Assembly: GCA_027486555.1 (NCBI GenBank)
Contig: JAIXOX010000012.1
Coordinates: 49,204-113,203 of the forward strand
From: Comamonadaceae bacterium
GTDB taxonomy: Bacteria; Pseudomonadota; Gammaproteobacteria; Burkholderiales; Burkholderiaceae_C
Length of the DNA stretch: 64,000 nt
Direction of reading: 5' to 3'
The position numbers and the translations under genes were made by a program. This document shows positions 18,637 to 28,053 of this stretch, piece by piece. The stretch's first letter is position 1; every line of letters starts with the position of its first letter. Below the pieces are notes generated by a model. The model did not search any database, was not told the origin of the DNA, and worked only from the letters and a program-made list of their open reading frames with translations.

Positions 18637-19878
18637 TTGAAGACCATTCAGAAATCTGCCAAGCTGGCCAACGTTTGTTATGACATTCGCGGCCCCATCA
18701 TGGACCGAGCGCGTCAGATGGAAGAGGACGGCCACAAGATCATCAAATTGAACATCGGCAATCTGGCGGTTTTTGGGTTCGATGCCCCCGAGGAAATTCA
18801 GCAGGACATGATCCGCAATCTGCCCAATTCGGCGGGTTATTCGGACAGTAAAGGCATTTTTGCCGCACGCAAAGCCGTGATGCACGAGACTCAAAAGCAG
18901 GGCATTTTGGGCGTCACGCTGGACGACATCTACCTCGGCAACGGGGCCAGCGAGTTGATTGTCATGGCCACCAACGGCTTGCTTGACGATGGCGACGAGT
19001 TGCTTTTGCCCTCACCCGATTACCCGCTCTGGACGGCGGCGGCCAGTTTGTCGGGCGGTAAGCCCGTGCATTACCGCTGCGACGAAGACAATGGCTGGAT
19101 GCCCGATTTGGCCGACATCCGTGCCAAAGTGACACCGCGCACCAAGGGCATTGTGGTCATCAACCCCAACAACCCCACGGGTGCCTTGTACGCCGATGAG
19201 TTGCTCAAGGGTATTGTGGCCATTGCCCGCGAGCATGGTCTGGTGATCTTTGCTGACGAGGTGTACGACAAGGTCTTGTACGACGGCGTCAAGCACACGC
19301 CTTTGGCCAGTTTGTCGCAAGACGTGGTGACCCTCACTTTCAACTCTTTGTCCAAAAGCTACCGCTCCTGCGGTTACCGAGCGGGCTGGATGGTGATTTC
19401 GGGCGACAAGAAAAGAGCCCGCGATTACATCGAGGGCTTGAACATGCTCTCCAACATGCGTTTGTGCGCCAACGTGCCCGGCCAGTGGGCCATCCAGACG
19501 GCCCTGGGTGGACACCAGAGCATCAACGAGCTGGTGGGTGAGGGCGGTCGCCTGCGCAAGCAGCGCGATTTGGCGCACCAGCTGATCACGGCGATCCCGG
19601 GCGTCAGTTGCGTCAAACCCTTTGCGGCTTTGTACATGTTCCCCAAGCTGGACCCTGACATTTACCCGGTGCAGGACGACCAGGATTTCTTCTTGCAACT
19701 GCTGGAAGAAACCAAGGTCATGCTGGTCCAGGGCACGGGTTTTAATTGGCCCGATGCCGACCATTTCCGCATGGTATTTTTGCCCCATGAAGACGACTTG
19801 CGCGAAGCCATTGGCCGCGTCGCCCGATTTCTGGAAGGTGCACGCCAACGTTTTGGTACCGAAGCCTTGGTGGCCTGA
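18637..19878 (+). CDS. alaA: PLP-dependent aminotransferase, AlaA-like
   Basis: This is a class I aminotransferase very like E. coli AlaA, which makes alanine from pyruvate and glutamate. The start is TTG 18637 (MKTIQKSAKLANVCYDIRGP) because GGAGG at 18628-18632 precedes it. An in-frame extension upstream to 18547 is not family-like. The product is 413 residues. The PLP lysine is K240 in NSLSKSYRSCGYRAGW, the same number as in AlaA. NPNNPTGALY and the C-terminal HFRMVFLP arginine region are intact. The usual NIGNPA motif reads NIGNLA. It is followed 51 bp later by hom, suggesting a joint amino acid operon. Confidence 0.9.
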   Translation: MKTIQKSAKLANVCYDIRGPIMDRARQMEEDGHKIIKLNIGNLAVFGFDAPEEIQQDMIRNLPNSAGYSDSKGIFAARKAVMHETQKQGILGVTLDDIYLGNGASELIVMATNGLLDDGDELLLPSPDYPLWTAAASLSGGKPVHYRCDEDNGWMPDLADIRAKVTPRTKGIVVINPNNPTGALYADELLKGIVAIAREHGLVIFADEVYDKVLYDGVKHTPLASLSQDVVTLTFNSLSKSYRSCGYRAGWMVISGDKKRARDYIEGLNMLSNMRLCANVPGQWAIQTALGGHQSINELVGEGGRLRKQRDLAHQLITAIPGVSCVKPFAALYMFPKLDPDIYPVQDDQDFFLQLLEETKVMLVQGTGFNWPDADHFRMVFLPHEDDLREAIGRVARFLEGARQRFGTEALVA

Positions 19879-19929
19879 ATTCAATCCCTGCCCGAGTCTT
19901 TCGGGCGTAATGCAGTAAAGAAGACAAGA

Positions 19930-21252
19930 ATGAAACCGATCAAAGTGGGCCTGTTGGGTATGGGCACTGTGGGCAGTGGCACTTTTAATGTGCTCCTGCG
20001 CAACCAGGAAGAAATCCAGCGGCGTGCAGGCCGTGGCATTGAAATCACCATGGTGGCCGATTTGGATGTGGCGCGTGCCCAATCCCTGGTGGGTGAAGGC
20101 GTTCAGGTGGTGGGCGATGCCCGCGCAGTGATTGCCAATCCCGAGATTGACATCGTCATTGAGCTGATTGGTGGTTACGGCATTGCCAAAGCCTTGGTGA
20201 TGGAAGCCATTGCCGCTGGCAAGCATGTGGTGACCGCCAACAAGGCCTTGCTCGCTGTGCACGGCACTGAAATTTTTGAGGCCGCGCAGGCCAAAGGGGT
20301 GATGGTGGCTTTTGAAGCCGCTGTGGCCGGGGGTATTCCGATCATCAAGGCGCTGCGCGAAGGCCTCACGGCCAATAGCATTCAGTGGGTGGCGGGCATC
20401 ATCAACGGCACCACCAACTTCATCTTGTCCGAGATGCGCGACAAGGGCCTGGATTTTGGTGTGGTGCTCAAGGAAGCCCAGCGCTTGGGTTACGCCGAAG
20501 CCGATCCGACCTTTGACATCGAGGGTGTGGACGCGGCGCACAAAGTGACTTTGATGAGCGCCATTGCCTTCGGCATTCCGGTTCAGTTTGACAAGGCCTA
20601 TGTGGAAGGCATCACAAAATTGGGTGCGGCTGACATCAAGTACGCCGAGCAACTGGGTTACCGCATCAAGCTTTTGGGCATCACCAAACGCACCGCCCAG
20701 GGCATCGAATTGCGCGTGCACCCCAGCCTGGTGCCAACCCAGCGATTGATTGCCAACGTCGAGGGCGCGATGAACGCCGTGATGGTGCAAGGCGATGCCG
20801 TGGGCACCACCTTGTATTACGGCAAGGGCGCGGGTTCAGAGCCCACCGCCAGCGCCGTGATTGCCGACTTGGTAGACATCACCCGTTTGCACACGGCGGA
20901 TCCCCTCAACCGCGTGCCGCATTTGGCTTTCCAGCCGGGCGCCATGAGCACCTTGTCGGTGCTGCCGATGGCCGAAGTCGTGACCAGCTACTACCTGCGT
21001 TTGCGCGTGGCTGACCAAGCGGGAGTGTTGGCCAAATTGACCGGATTGCTGGCCGATGCGGGCATCAGCATTGATGCGGTCTTGCAGCGCGAGGCCGATC
21101 AGGTCAGCCAAGCGGGTGAAAACCAGACCGATGTGATCATCCTGACCCACGACACGCGTGAAGGCACCCTGAACGAGGTGTTGGCCCAGATGCAAGCCCT
21201 GCCGACCGTGATGGCCCCCATCGTGCGCATTCGCAAGGAAGAGTTGAACTGA
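19930..21252 (+). CDS. hom: Homoserine dehydrogenase
   Basis: Hom reduces aspartate semialdehyde to homoserine, the branch point to threonine and methionine. The 440-residue monofunctional protein has the NAD(P)-binding motif GLLGMGTVGSGT, then ANKALLAVHG and the catalytic region AAVAGGIPIIKALREGLTANSIQWVAGIINGTTNF. A C-terminal ACT domain begins about residue 355 (LRLRVADQAGVLAKLTGLLADAGISIDAVLQ), expected to give threonine feedback. Its stop overlaps the thrC start (TGATG), so translation is coupled. A short hairpin (GCCCGA/TCGGGC, 19890-19906) lies just upstream. Confidence 0.98.
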   Translation: MKPIKVGLLGMGTVGSGTFNVLLRNQEEIQRRAGRGIEITMVADLDVARAQSLVGEGVQVVGDARAVIANPEIDIVIELIGGYGIAKALVMEAIAAGKHVVTANKALLAVHGTEIFEAAQAKGVMVAFEAAVAGGIPIIKALREGLTANSIQWVAGIINGTTNFILSEMRDKGLDFGVVLKEAQRLGYAEADPTFDIEGVDAAHKVTLMSAIAFGIPVQFDKAYVEGITKLGAADIKYAEQLGYRIKLLGITKRTAQGIELRVHPSLVPTQRLIANVEGAMNAVMVQGDAVGTTLYYGKGAGSEPTASAVIADLVDITRLHTADPLNRVPHLAFQPGAMSTLSVLPMAEVVTSYYLRLRVADQAGVLAKLTGLLADAGISIDAVLQREADQVSQAGENQTDVIILTHDTREGTLNEVLAQMQALPTVMAPIVRIRKEELN

Positions 21253-22697
21253 TGCGTTACCTGTCCACCCGCGGTCATGCCGACCGCCCAAAATTTTGTG
21301 ACATCTTGCTCGAGGGCTTGGCACCAGACGGCGGCTTGTACCTGCCCGAAAGTTACCCCCAGTTGGATGCCAACAAGCTTCAAGCCTTGCGTCAGGTCTG
21401 GCAAACCCGTGGCTATGCGGCCCTGGCTTTTGAAGTGCTGTCGCTTTACATCGATGACATTCCGGCCGCTGACCTGAAAGCGCTGTGCGAGAAAACCTAC
21501 ACCGAAGCGGTGTTTGGCACCCCGCAGATTGTCCCGCTCAAGCCCTTGCAGGCCGCAGGTGCAGCCAAGCCGGATGTGTATTTGGAAGCCTTGTCCAATG
21601 GCCCGACCCTGGCCTTCAAGGACATGGCCATGCAACTGCTGGGCAATTTGTTCGAGTACGAACTGGCCCGGCGGGGCGAAGAGCTGAACATTTTGGGCGC
21701 GACATCTGGCGATACCGGCAGCGCGGCCGAATACGCCATGCGCGGCAAGGCCGGTGTGCGTGTGTTCATGACCAGCCCCAACGGCCGCATGAGCCCGTTT
21801 CAGCAAGCGCAGATGTTCAGCCTGCTCGACGAGAACATCCACAACATCGCCATCGACGGCGTGTTCGACGATTGCCAGGACATCGTCAAGGCCGTGTCCA
21901 ACGACCTCGATTTCAAGCGCCAATACAAAATCGGCACAGTGAATTCCATCAACTGGGCGCGTTTGCTGGCCCAGGTGGTGTACTACTTCGCCGGTTACTT
22001 TCAGGCCACGCAGACCAACAACCAAAAGGTCAGTTTCACGGTGCCCAGTGGCAACTTTGGCAACGTCTGCGCAGGCCATGTGGCCCGCATGATGGGTCTG
22101 CCCATTGACCGTCTGGTGGTGGCCACCAACGAAAACGATGTGCTGGACGAGTTTTTCCGCACCGGCATTTACCGCGTGCGCGGTACGGCCGACACGCACG
22201 AAACCTCCAGTCCCTCCATGGACATCTCCAAGGCCAGCAATTTCGAACGCTTTGTGTTTGACCTTCTGGAGCGCGACGGTGCCCAAACCAAGGCCATCTT
22301 TGGCGAAGGTTTGAGCCGCCAAGGATTCTTCGATTTGTCTGGCGATGCGCGTTTTTCCAAGGCTGCCACGGTGTACGGTTTTGACAGCGGCCGCAGCACC
22401 CACGCTGACCGTCTGAAGACACTCCAGCAAGTGTTTTCGCAATACGGCGTCATGATCGACACCCACACGGCCGACGGCGTGAAGGTGGCCAAAGAGCATC
22501 TGAATCCCCTGGTGCCCATGATCGTGCTGGAAACGGCCTTGCCCATCAAGTTTGCCGCCACCATCGTAGAAGCTTTGGGCCGTCACCCTGATCGTCCACC
22601 ACAGTTCGAAGGCATCGAAGCGCTGCCCAAGCGCGTGCAGCTCATGCCTGCAGATGTGAACCTGATCAAGGCTTACATCACCCAACATTGCGATTGA
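21252..22697 (+). CDS. thrC: Threonine synthase
   Basis: ThrC converts O-phosphohomoserine to threonine with PLP. The product is 481 residues of the long, class 2 type. The PLP lysine is in the conserved NGPTLAFKDMAMQ segment. GATSGDTGSAAEYAM binds the cofactor phosphate and SGNFGNVCAGHVARMMGLP is also family-specific. ATG 21252 overlaps the hom stop by one base. moeA begins 5 bp after the stop. Confidence 0.97.
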   Translation: MRYLSTRGHADRPKFCDILLEGLAPDGGLYLPESYPQLDANKLQALRQVWQTRGYAALAFEVLSLYIDDIPAADLKALCEKTYTEAVFGTPQIVPLKPLQAAGAAKPDVYLEALSNGPTLAFKDMAMQLLGNLFEYELARRGEELNILGATSGDTGSAAEYAMRGKAGVRVFMTSPNGRMSPFQQAQMFSLLDENIHNIAIDGVFDDCQDIVKAVSNDLDFKRQYKIGTVNSINWARLLAQVVYYFAGYFQATQTNNQKVSFTVPSGNFGNVCAGHVARMMGLPIDRLVVATNENDVLDEFFRTGIYRVRGTADTHETSSPSMDISKASNFERFVFDLLERDGAQTKAIFGEGLSRQGFFDLSGDARFSKAATVYGFDSGRSTHADRLKTLQQVFSQYGVMIDTHTADGVKVAKEHLNPLVPMIVLETALPIKFAATIVEALGRHPDRPPQFEGIEALPKRVQLMPADVNLIKAYITQHCD

Positions 22698-22702
22698 AAT
22701 CC

Positions 22703-23962
22703 ATGAGCACTGCCCCACGCGCCCCGTTGATGTCGCTCGATGATGCTTTGCAAGCCTTGTTGGCGCGCATCACGCCCTTGTCCGCGGTGGAGTCTGTGGC
22801 CACACTGGACGCTGACGGGCGCATCTTGGCCCAAGACCTTGTGTCAGCCTTGCAAGTGCCCGCTTTTGACAATTCATCCATGGACGGCTATGCCGTGCGC
22901 AGTGACGATGTTCAGCACATAGGCAGTGAGTTAACCGTGACGCAGCGCATTGCCGCAGGCCACTTTGGCGAGGCTTTGCTGCCCGGTCAAACGGCGCGTA
23001 TTTTCACGGGCGCGCCAGTCCCGCCTGGGGCCGATGCCATCGTGATGCAAGAGCAAGTTCAGCCCGTCTCGGGGCAAGACAGCCAACGTGTGCGGTTTTT
23101 GACCACAGCCCAGCCTGGGCAGTGGATTCGCCGCAGTGGCGAAGATGTTGTTGCGGGCGATACCGTCCTGCGGCGCGGCCAGAAATTGGGTCCGGCCGAA
23201 TTGGGTTTGGCCGCCAGTTTGGGTCTGGCCCATGTGAATGTCGTGGCCCGGCCCAAAGTGGCCTTGTTTTCAACGGGCGACGAGTTGGTCATGCCTGGCG
23301 ATGTGGCTCCTGCAGACATGCCGCCCGGGGCCATCTACAACTCGAACCGTTTTTTCCTTCGGGCTTTGCTGCATCGATTGGGCTGTGAGGTGAGCGATTT
23401 GGGCATCGTGCCCGATCGCCGCGAAGCCACGGTGGCGGCACTGAAAACTGCTGCGGATCACCACGACCTGATTCTCACCAGTGGTGGCGTGTCGGTGGGT
23501 GAAGAAGACCACGTCAAGCCAGCGGTGCAATCTTTGGGCGAGTTGTCGCTTTGGCAAATTGCCATGAAGCCCGGCAAGCCCTTTGCCTATGGCCATGTTC
23601 GCCGTGACACGGGGCCAGGCGCTGCACATTTTGTGGGCTTGCCCGGCAATCCTGTCTCGAGCTTTGTGACTTTCTTGCTCTTGGTCAAGCCCTTGATTTT
23701 GGCCTTGCAAGGTGCAGTGTCGAAACCGCCCGTGCCCTATCAGTTGCCTGCCCACTTTGAGTTGACCAAAGCAGACAAGCGGCGCGAATTTTTGCGCGTG
23801 CGTCGCAACGCACAAGGGGGACTGGATTTGTTTCCCAATCAAAGCTCCGGTGTTTTGACCTCGGTCGTTTGGGGGGATGGTGTGGTCGATAACCCGGCTG
23901 GCCAGACCATAAACCATGGCGACTTGCTTCATTTTTGGTCTTTTTCGGAATGGCTGTCATGA
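22703..23962 (+). CDS. moeA: Molybdopterin molybdenumtransferase MoeA
   Basis: MoeA inserts molybdate into adenylylated molybdopterin. ATG 22703 (MSTAPRAPLMSLDDALQ) gives 419 residues; an in-frame TTG at 22688 inside thrC is less likely. The motifs FDNSSMDGYAVRSDD, IFTGAPVPPGADAIVMQEQ, LFSTGDELV and TSGGVSVGEEDHVKP are those of the family. The end of the gene overlaps moaD by 4 bp (ATGA), making moeA-moaD-moaE one translationally coupled unit for molybdenum cofactor synthesis. Confidence 0.96.
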   Translation: MSTAPRAPLMSLDDALQALLARITPLSAVESVATLDADGRILAQDLVSALQVPAFDNSSMDGYAVRSDDVQHIGSELTVTQRIAAGHFGEALLPGQTARIFTGAPVPPGADAIVMQEQVQPVSGQDSQRVRFLTTAQPGQWIRRSGEDVVAGDTVLRRGQKLGPAELGLAASLGLAHVNVVARPKVALFSTGDELVMPGDVAPADMPPGAIYNSNRFFLRALLHRLGCEVSDLGIVPDRREATVAALKTAADHHDLILTSGGVSVGEEDHVKPAVQSLGELSLWQIAMKPGKPFAYGHVRRDTGPGAAHFVGLPGNPVSSFVTFLLLVKPLILALQGAVSKPPVPYQLPAHFELTKADKRREFLRVRRNAQGGLDLFPNQSSGVLTSVVWGDGVVDNPAGQTINHGDLLHFWSFSEWLS

Positions 23963-24210
23963 AAATCCAGCTGCGTTATTTTGCTTCGCTGCGTGAAACC
24001 ATTGGGGTGAGCAGCGAAGCCATGGAGACTTCGGCCGCAGATGTGGGCGGTTTGCGCCTGGCGCTCATTGCCCGGGGTGGTGTGCATGCCCAATGCCTGG
24101 CCATGGGTTTGCCCGTGCGAGTGGCCGTCAACCAAACCATGGCCAACGACGCTACCCCATTGACGGTGGATTGCGAAGTGGCATTTTTTCCCCCTGTGAC
24201 GGGAGGCTGA
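23959..24210 (+). CDS. moaD: Molybdopterin synthase sulfur carrier subunit MoaD
   Basis: This is the small ubiquitin-like subunit whose C-terminal glycine carries the thiocarboxylate used to make molybdopterin. ATG 23959 (MKIQLRYFASLRETIG) gives 83 residues ending FFPPVTGG, with the essential double glycine exposed at the terminus. It overlaps moeA by 4 bp and moaE follows after 4 bp. The middle part is slightly divergent from E. coli MoaD. Confidence 0.95.
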   Translation: MKIQLRYFASLRETIGVSSEAMETSAADVGGLRLALIARGGVHAQCLAMGLPVRVAVNQTMANDATPLTVDCEVAFFPPVTGG

Positions 24211-24214
24211 TCAC

Positions 24215-24706
24215 ATGCTGACACCCCAAGTGACCATTCAAACCGAAGACTTTGATCTGTCGCGAGAAATCAAGGCCCTGCGTGCACAAGACTTGCGAGT
24301 AGGAGCTGTGTGCAGTTTTGTGGGTACGGTGCGCGACACCCGTGCGCTCACCGGGCAAGCCGCCGACGAGGTTCAGGCCATGGAGCTGGAGCATTACCCC
24401 GGCATGACCGAAAAATCGATCGAGGCCATGATCGAGCAAGCCCACCAGCGTTTTGACTTTTATGCGGCCCGCGTGGTGCACCGCGTTGGCCGTTTGTTGC
24501 CCGCCGACCAAATTGTGTTGGTGGCGGTGACCTCGGCGCACCGAGGGGAGAGTTTCAAGGCCTGCGAGTTTTTGATGGATTACCTCAAAACCCAAGCGCC
24601 ATTTTGGAAAAAAGAGCAAACCCCGCAAGGGGCCCAATGGGTGGATGCTCGGGTGTCGGACGATGCCGCCTTGGCCCGTTGGGGCATCAGCGCAGCCAAC
24701 GCCTGA
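24215..24706 (+). CDS. moaE: Molybdopterin synthase catalytic subunit MoaE
   Basis: MoaE transfers sulfur from MoaD thiocarboxylate to precursor Z, forming the dithiolene. The product is 163 residues. Conserved segments are GAVCSFVGTVRD, ELEHYPGMTEKSIE, HRVGRLLPADQIVLVAVTSAHRGESFKACEFLMDYLKTQAPFWKKE (in two adjoining blocks); the active-site lysines lie in DYLKTQAPFWKK (K125, K132/K133). ATG 24215 directly follows moaD. It is the last gene of the moe/moa unit. Confidence 0.96.
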   Translation: MLTPQVTIQTEDFDLSREIKALRAQDLRVGAVCSFVGTVRDTRALTGQAADEVQAMELEHYPGMTEKSIEAMIEQAHQRFDFYAARVVHRVGRLLPADQIVLVAVTSAHRGESFKACEFLMDYLKTQAPFWKKEQTPQGAQWVDARVSDDAALARWGISAANA

Positions 24707-24717
24707 GCCAAGCGCCT

Positions 24718-25266
24718 TCAGTGGCTGTAGCGGGGTGTGGCGGGTGACAGCAAGACCTCGGTCTCGGCGGTTTTTACCCCGGCAGGCAAACCCCACTGGG
24801 CTTTGACTGCAGCCTGCTGAATCAAGTGTGTCAAGCCATGAACCAAGCTCATTTGAAGGCGCAATTGACACGAACGCACTTGTTGTGGATTGGTTTTGTC
24901 CTCGAAGCTGATTTCCATCCCGCCTTTGGCCAAAATGCTCAGGTGCGCGTCGGTGATCAGCATGGGCTCACTGCCCAAAGGCAATTGGGTGGCTTGGGTC
25001 TCAAACGGGGTTGAAAAATCGGCCTTTTGCAAAAAAGCATCCCGTTTCAGTTCGCCAAGGAGTTGTTGTGATGCGGTGTCAGTCGCGGCGACACCCGGCT
25101 GCGCTGCCTCGAGTCGGGCAGCCGACTGCTCAATGGCGGGCATGAACCTGTGGGTCATACGACGGGTCAGCCAAAACCTGAATTCCTGACTGTCCTGGGT
25201 GTTCAGTCGCAACAACAGACGGTCTTGTCGTTCGTCATGGAGAACGGAAAGTTGGTGAATGTTCAT
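24718..25266 (-). CDS. Hypothetical protein, divergent from clpB
   Basis: This is a 182-residue soluble protein of unknown function, starting at ATG 25266 (MNIHQLSVLHDERQDRLLLR). No signal peptide or membrane segment is visible. The N-terminal part alternates strand-like (DRLLLRLNTQ) and amphipathic helix segments (EFRFWLTRRMTHRFMPAIEQ). The C-terminal half has MLITDAHLSILAKGGMEISFEDK. The reading frame continues upstream through clpB as antisense, but the start near 25266 keeps an 87-bp divergent promoter region. It overlaps nothing and is convergent with moaE. I do not recognise a named family. Confidence 0.75.
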   Translation of the reverse strand: MNIHQLSVLHDERQDRLLLRLNTQDSQEFRFWLTRRMTHRFMPAIEQSAARLEAAQPGVAATDTASQQLLGELKRDAFLQKADFSTPFETQATQLPLGSEPMLITDAHLSILAKGGMEISFEDKTNPQQVRSCQLRLQMSLVHGLTHLIQQAAVKAQWGLPAGVKTAETEVLLSPATPRYSH

Positions 25267-25353
25267 ACTTTTGATTCTAGACAAAGTGCGGCGCTCGGGC
25301 GGTCTTGAAAATGTAACTTTCAGCACAAGCTGAATGGCATTGGAGAACCACAC

Positions 25354-27966
25354 ATGCGCACCGACAAACTCACGACCAAATTTCAAGAGGCCCTGTCCGA
25401 CGCCCAGTCGCTGGCCTTGGGAAAAGACCACGCCTACATCGAAGCCGTGCACGTCCTGTCCACCATGCTCAGACAAGACGATGGCCCCAAAGCCATTTTG
25501 TTGCGAGCCGGTGTGCAGGTGCCCGCGCTGTTGCAAGCCTCTGATGCGGCGGTTGCACGCCTGCCGCAGGTCACAGGGCAAGACCAAGTGCAGGTCGGGC
25601 CAGAGCTGGTCAAGCTGCTGCAAGCGGCTGAAAAAGAATCGATCAAGCGGGGTGATGCCTTCATTGCGGGCGAATTGTTTTTGTTGGCGCTGACCGAGAG
25701 CAAATCCGAGGCCGGTCGCCTGGCCAAAGAACACGGGCTGAACCGCAAGAATTTGGAAAGCGCCATTGCCGCCGTTCGCGGTGGGGAAAGCGTGGGCAGT
25801 GCCGACGCCGAGGGGCAACGAGAGGCGCTCAAGAAATACTGCATCGATCTGACTGAGCGTGCCCGCATCGGCAAGCTCGACCCGGTCATTGGCCGTGACG
25901 ACGAGATTCGCCGTGCCATACAGGTTTTGCAGCGGCGCACCAAAAACAACCCGGTCTTGATTGGCGAGCCTGGTGTGGGCAAGACCGCCATTGTTGAGGG
26001 CTTGGCTCAGCGCATCGTGGCCGGAGAAGTGCCCGACTCACTCAAAGGCAAGCGGGTGTTGTCGCTCGACATGGCCGCCTTGCTGGCCGGTGCCAAATTT
26101 CGGGGTGAGTTTGAAGAACGCCTCAAAACCGTGCTCAGCGAGTTGGCCAAAGACGAGGGTCAAACCATTGTCTTCATTGACGAGTTGCACACCATGGTGG
26201 GGGCTGGCAAAGCCGAGGGCGCGATGGATGCCGGCAATATGCTCAAGCCCGCGCTGGCACGGGGGGAACTCCATTGCGTGGGCGCGACCACCTTGGACGA
26301 ATACCGCAAATACATCGAAAAAGATGCCGCTTTGGAGCGCCGTTTCCAGAAAATTCTGGTCAACGAACCTACCGTGGAGGCCACCATTGCCATCTTGCGC
26401 GGCTTGCAAGAGAAATACGAAATTCACCACGGCGTGGACATCACCGACCCGGCCATTGTGGCTGCGGCCGAGCTGAGCCACCGCTACATCACCGACCGGT
26501 TTTTGCCCGACAAGGCGATCGATTTGATCGATGAGGCTGCAGCCAAAATCAAGATCGAAATCGACTCCAAGCCCGAAGTCATGGACAAGCTCGACCGCCG
26601 ATTGATCCAGTTGCAAATTGAGCGGGAGGCCGTGCGCCGGGAAAACGACGAGGCTTCACAAAAACGCTTTGCCCTGATTGAAGAAGAAATCGTCAAACTG
26701 AAAAAGGAATCGGCAGATCTGGAAGAAATCTGGCGCGCCGAAAAATCGCAGGCCCAAGGTGGGCAACAGTTGCGCGAAGAAATCGACCACATCAAGCAGC
26801 AAATTGAAGAGCTGACCCGTCGAGGCGACTTCAACAAAGTGGCCGAGTTGCAATACGGCAAGCTGCCTGCACTGGAAAAAACCCTGAAAGAAGTGCAAGC
26901 CAAAGAAGCCGCTCCCGGGGACAAACCCGTGCACCGCTTGTTGCGCACACAAGTGGGGGCCGAAGAAATCGCCGAGGTCGTCTCGCGTGCCACGGGCATA
27001 CCCGTTGCCAAAATGATGCAGGGTGAGCGAGAAAAACTGTTGCAAATGGAGGGCAAGCTGCACCAGCGTGTGGTGGGACAAGATGAAGCCATTGCCGCTG
27101 TGTCCAACGCCATCCGGCGCTCGCGCTCGGGTTTGTCCGACCCCAATCGCCCCACCGGGTCCTTTCTTTTCCTAGGCCCGACGGGCGTGGGCAAAACAGA
27201 GTTGTGCAAAGCACTGGCCGGGTTCTTGTTTGACAGCGAGGATCACCTGATTCGCATGGACATGAGCGAATTCATGGAAAAACACTCGGTGGCCCGTTTG
27301 ATTGGCGCGCCACCGGGTTATGTGGGCTATGAAGAGGGCGGTTACCTGACCGAGGCTGTGCGCCGAAAGCCCTACAGCGTGTTGCTGCTCGACGAAGTCG
27401 AAAAAGCCCACCCCGATGTCTTCAACGTCTTGCTGCAAGTTCTGGACGATGGCCGATTGACCGATGGTCAAGGGCGCACCGTGGACTTCAAAAACACCGT
27501 GATCGTGATGACCTCCAACTTGGGCTCGCACCTGATCCAGTCCATGGTGGGCCAGCCTGCCGAAGACATCAAGGACGCGGTGTGGGACGAACTCAAAGTC
27601 CACTTCAGGCCTGAGTTTCTCAACCGCATTGACGAAACCGTGGTCTTTCACGGTCTGGATGCCCAACACATCGCAGCCATTGCCCAAATCCAGTTGCAGG
27701 TATTGCAGAACCGCCTGGCCCGCATGGACTTGAACTTGAAGGTCAGTGCGGCAGCCTTGTCCGAACTGGCCAAGGTGGGTTTCGACCCGGTCTATGGTGC
27801 TCGCCCCTTAAAAAGGGCCATCCAGCAACGCTTGGAAAATCCGCTCTCCAAATTGTTGCTTGAAGGCCGTTTTCCGCCCAAGTGCACGATCGAAGTGTCG
27901 GTTGACCCGGTGCAACATCCCGGATTGTTCGATTTCAAAGTGGTGGAGTGGCTGAACGAGGCTTGA
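25354..27966 (+). CDS. clpB: ATP-dependent disaggregase ClpB
   Basis: ClpB is an AAA+ Hsp100 chaperone that, with DnaK, pulls proteins out of aggregates. The 870-residue product has the N-terminal Clp repeat domain ([22 protein letters not shown]). NBD1 has Walker A GEPGVGKT (204-211). The M-domain coiled coil spans about 400-530 ([18 protein letters not shown]). NBD2 has Walker A GPTGVGKT (608-615) and the [12 protein letters not shown] pore-proximal segment. The leader contains CTTGAAA (25304-25310), like a sigma-32 -35 element, but no matching -10, and a small hairpin TTCAGC/GCTGAA. Confidence 0.98.
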   Translation: MRTDKLTTKFQEALSDAQSLALGKDHAYIEAVHVLSTMLRQDDGPKAILLRAGVQVPALLQASDAAVARLPQVTGQDQVQVGPELVKLLQAAEKESIKRGDAFIAGELFLLALTESKSEAGRLAKEHGLNRKNLESAIAAVRGGESVGSADAEGQREALKKYCIDLTERARIGKLDPVIGRDDEIRRAIQVLQRRTKNNPVLIGEPGVGKTAIVEGLAQRIVAGEVPDSLKGKRVLSLDMAALLAGAKFRGEFEERLKTVLSELAKDEGQTIVFIDELHTMVGAGKAEGAMDAGNMLKPALARGELHCVGATTLDEYRKYIEKDAALERRFQKILVNEPTVEATIAILRGLQEKYEIHHGVDITDPAIVAAAELSHRYITDRFLPDKAIDLIDEAAAKIKIEIDSKPEVMDKLDRRLIQLQIEREAVRRENDEASQKRFALIEEEIVKLKKESADLEEIWRAEKSQAQGGQQLREEIDHIKQQIEELTRRGDFNKVAELQYGKLPALEKTLKEVQAKEAAPGDKPVHRLLRTQVGAEEIAEVVSRATGIPVAKMMQGEREKLLQMEGKLHQRVVGQDEAIAAVSNAIRRSRSGLSDPNRPTGSFLFLGPTGVGKTELCKALAGFLFDSEDHLIRMDMSEFMEKHSVARLIGAPPGYVGYEEGGYLTEAVRRKPYSVLLLDEVEKAHPDVFNVLLQVLDDGRLTDGQGRTVDFKNTVIVMTSNLGSHLIQSMVGQPAEDIKDAVWDELKVHFRPEFLNRIDETVVFHGLDAQHIAAIAQIQLQVLQNRLARMDLNLKVSAAALSELAKVGFDPVYGARPLKRAIQQRLENPLSKLLLEGRFPPKCTIEVSVDPVQHPGLFDFKVVEWLNEA

Positions 27967-27970
27967 CCTG

Positions 27971-28002
27971 AAGGGCCGGGGCATCGCCGTGACTCGGCCC
28001 TT
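27971..28002 (+). terminator. Hairpin after clpB
   Basis: AAGGGCCG (27971-27978) pairs with CGGCCCTT (27995-28002) around a 16-nt loop, 4 nt after the clpB stop. No T-run follows, so it is only a possible terminator or mRNA 3' stabiliser. Confidence 0.35.
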
Positions 28003-28053
28003 AACTGCGCACCCCATGACCCCGAAGCCAATTCGCTAAACTGTCATTACGCA

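Noticed and set aside
25304..25334. Sigma-32 promoter for clpB
   Set aside because: CTTGAAA matches a heat-shock -35, but no CCCCAT-like -10 is found at 13-17 bp, so it is only mentioned with the gene.
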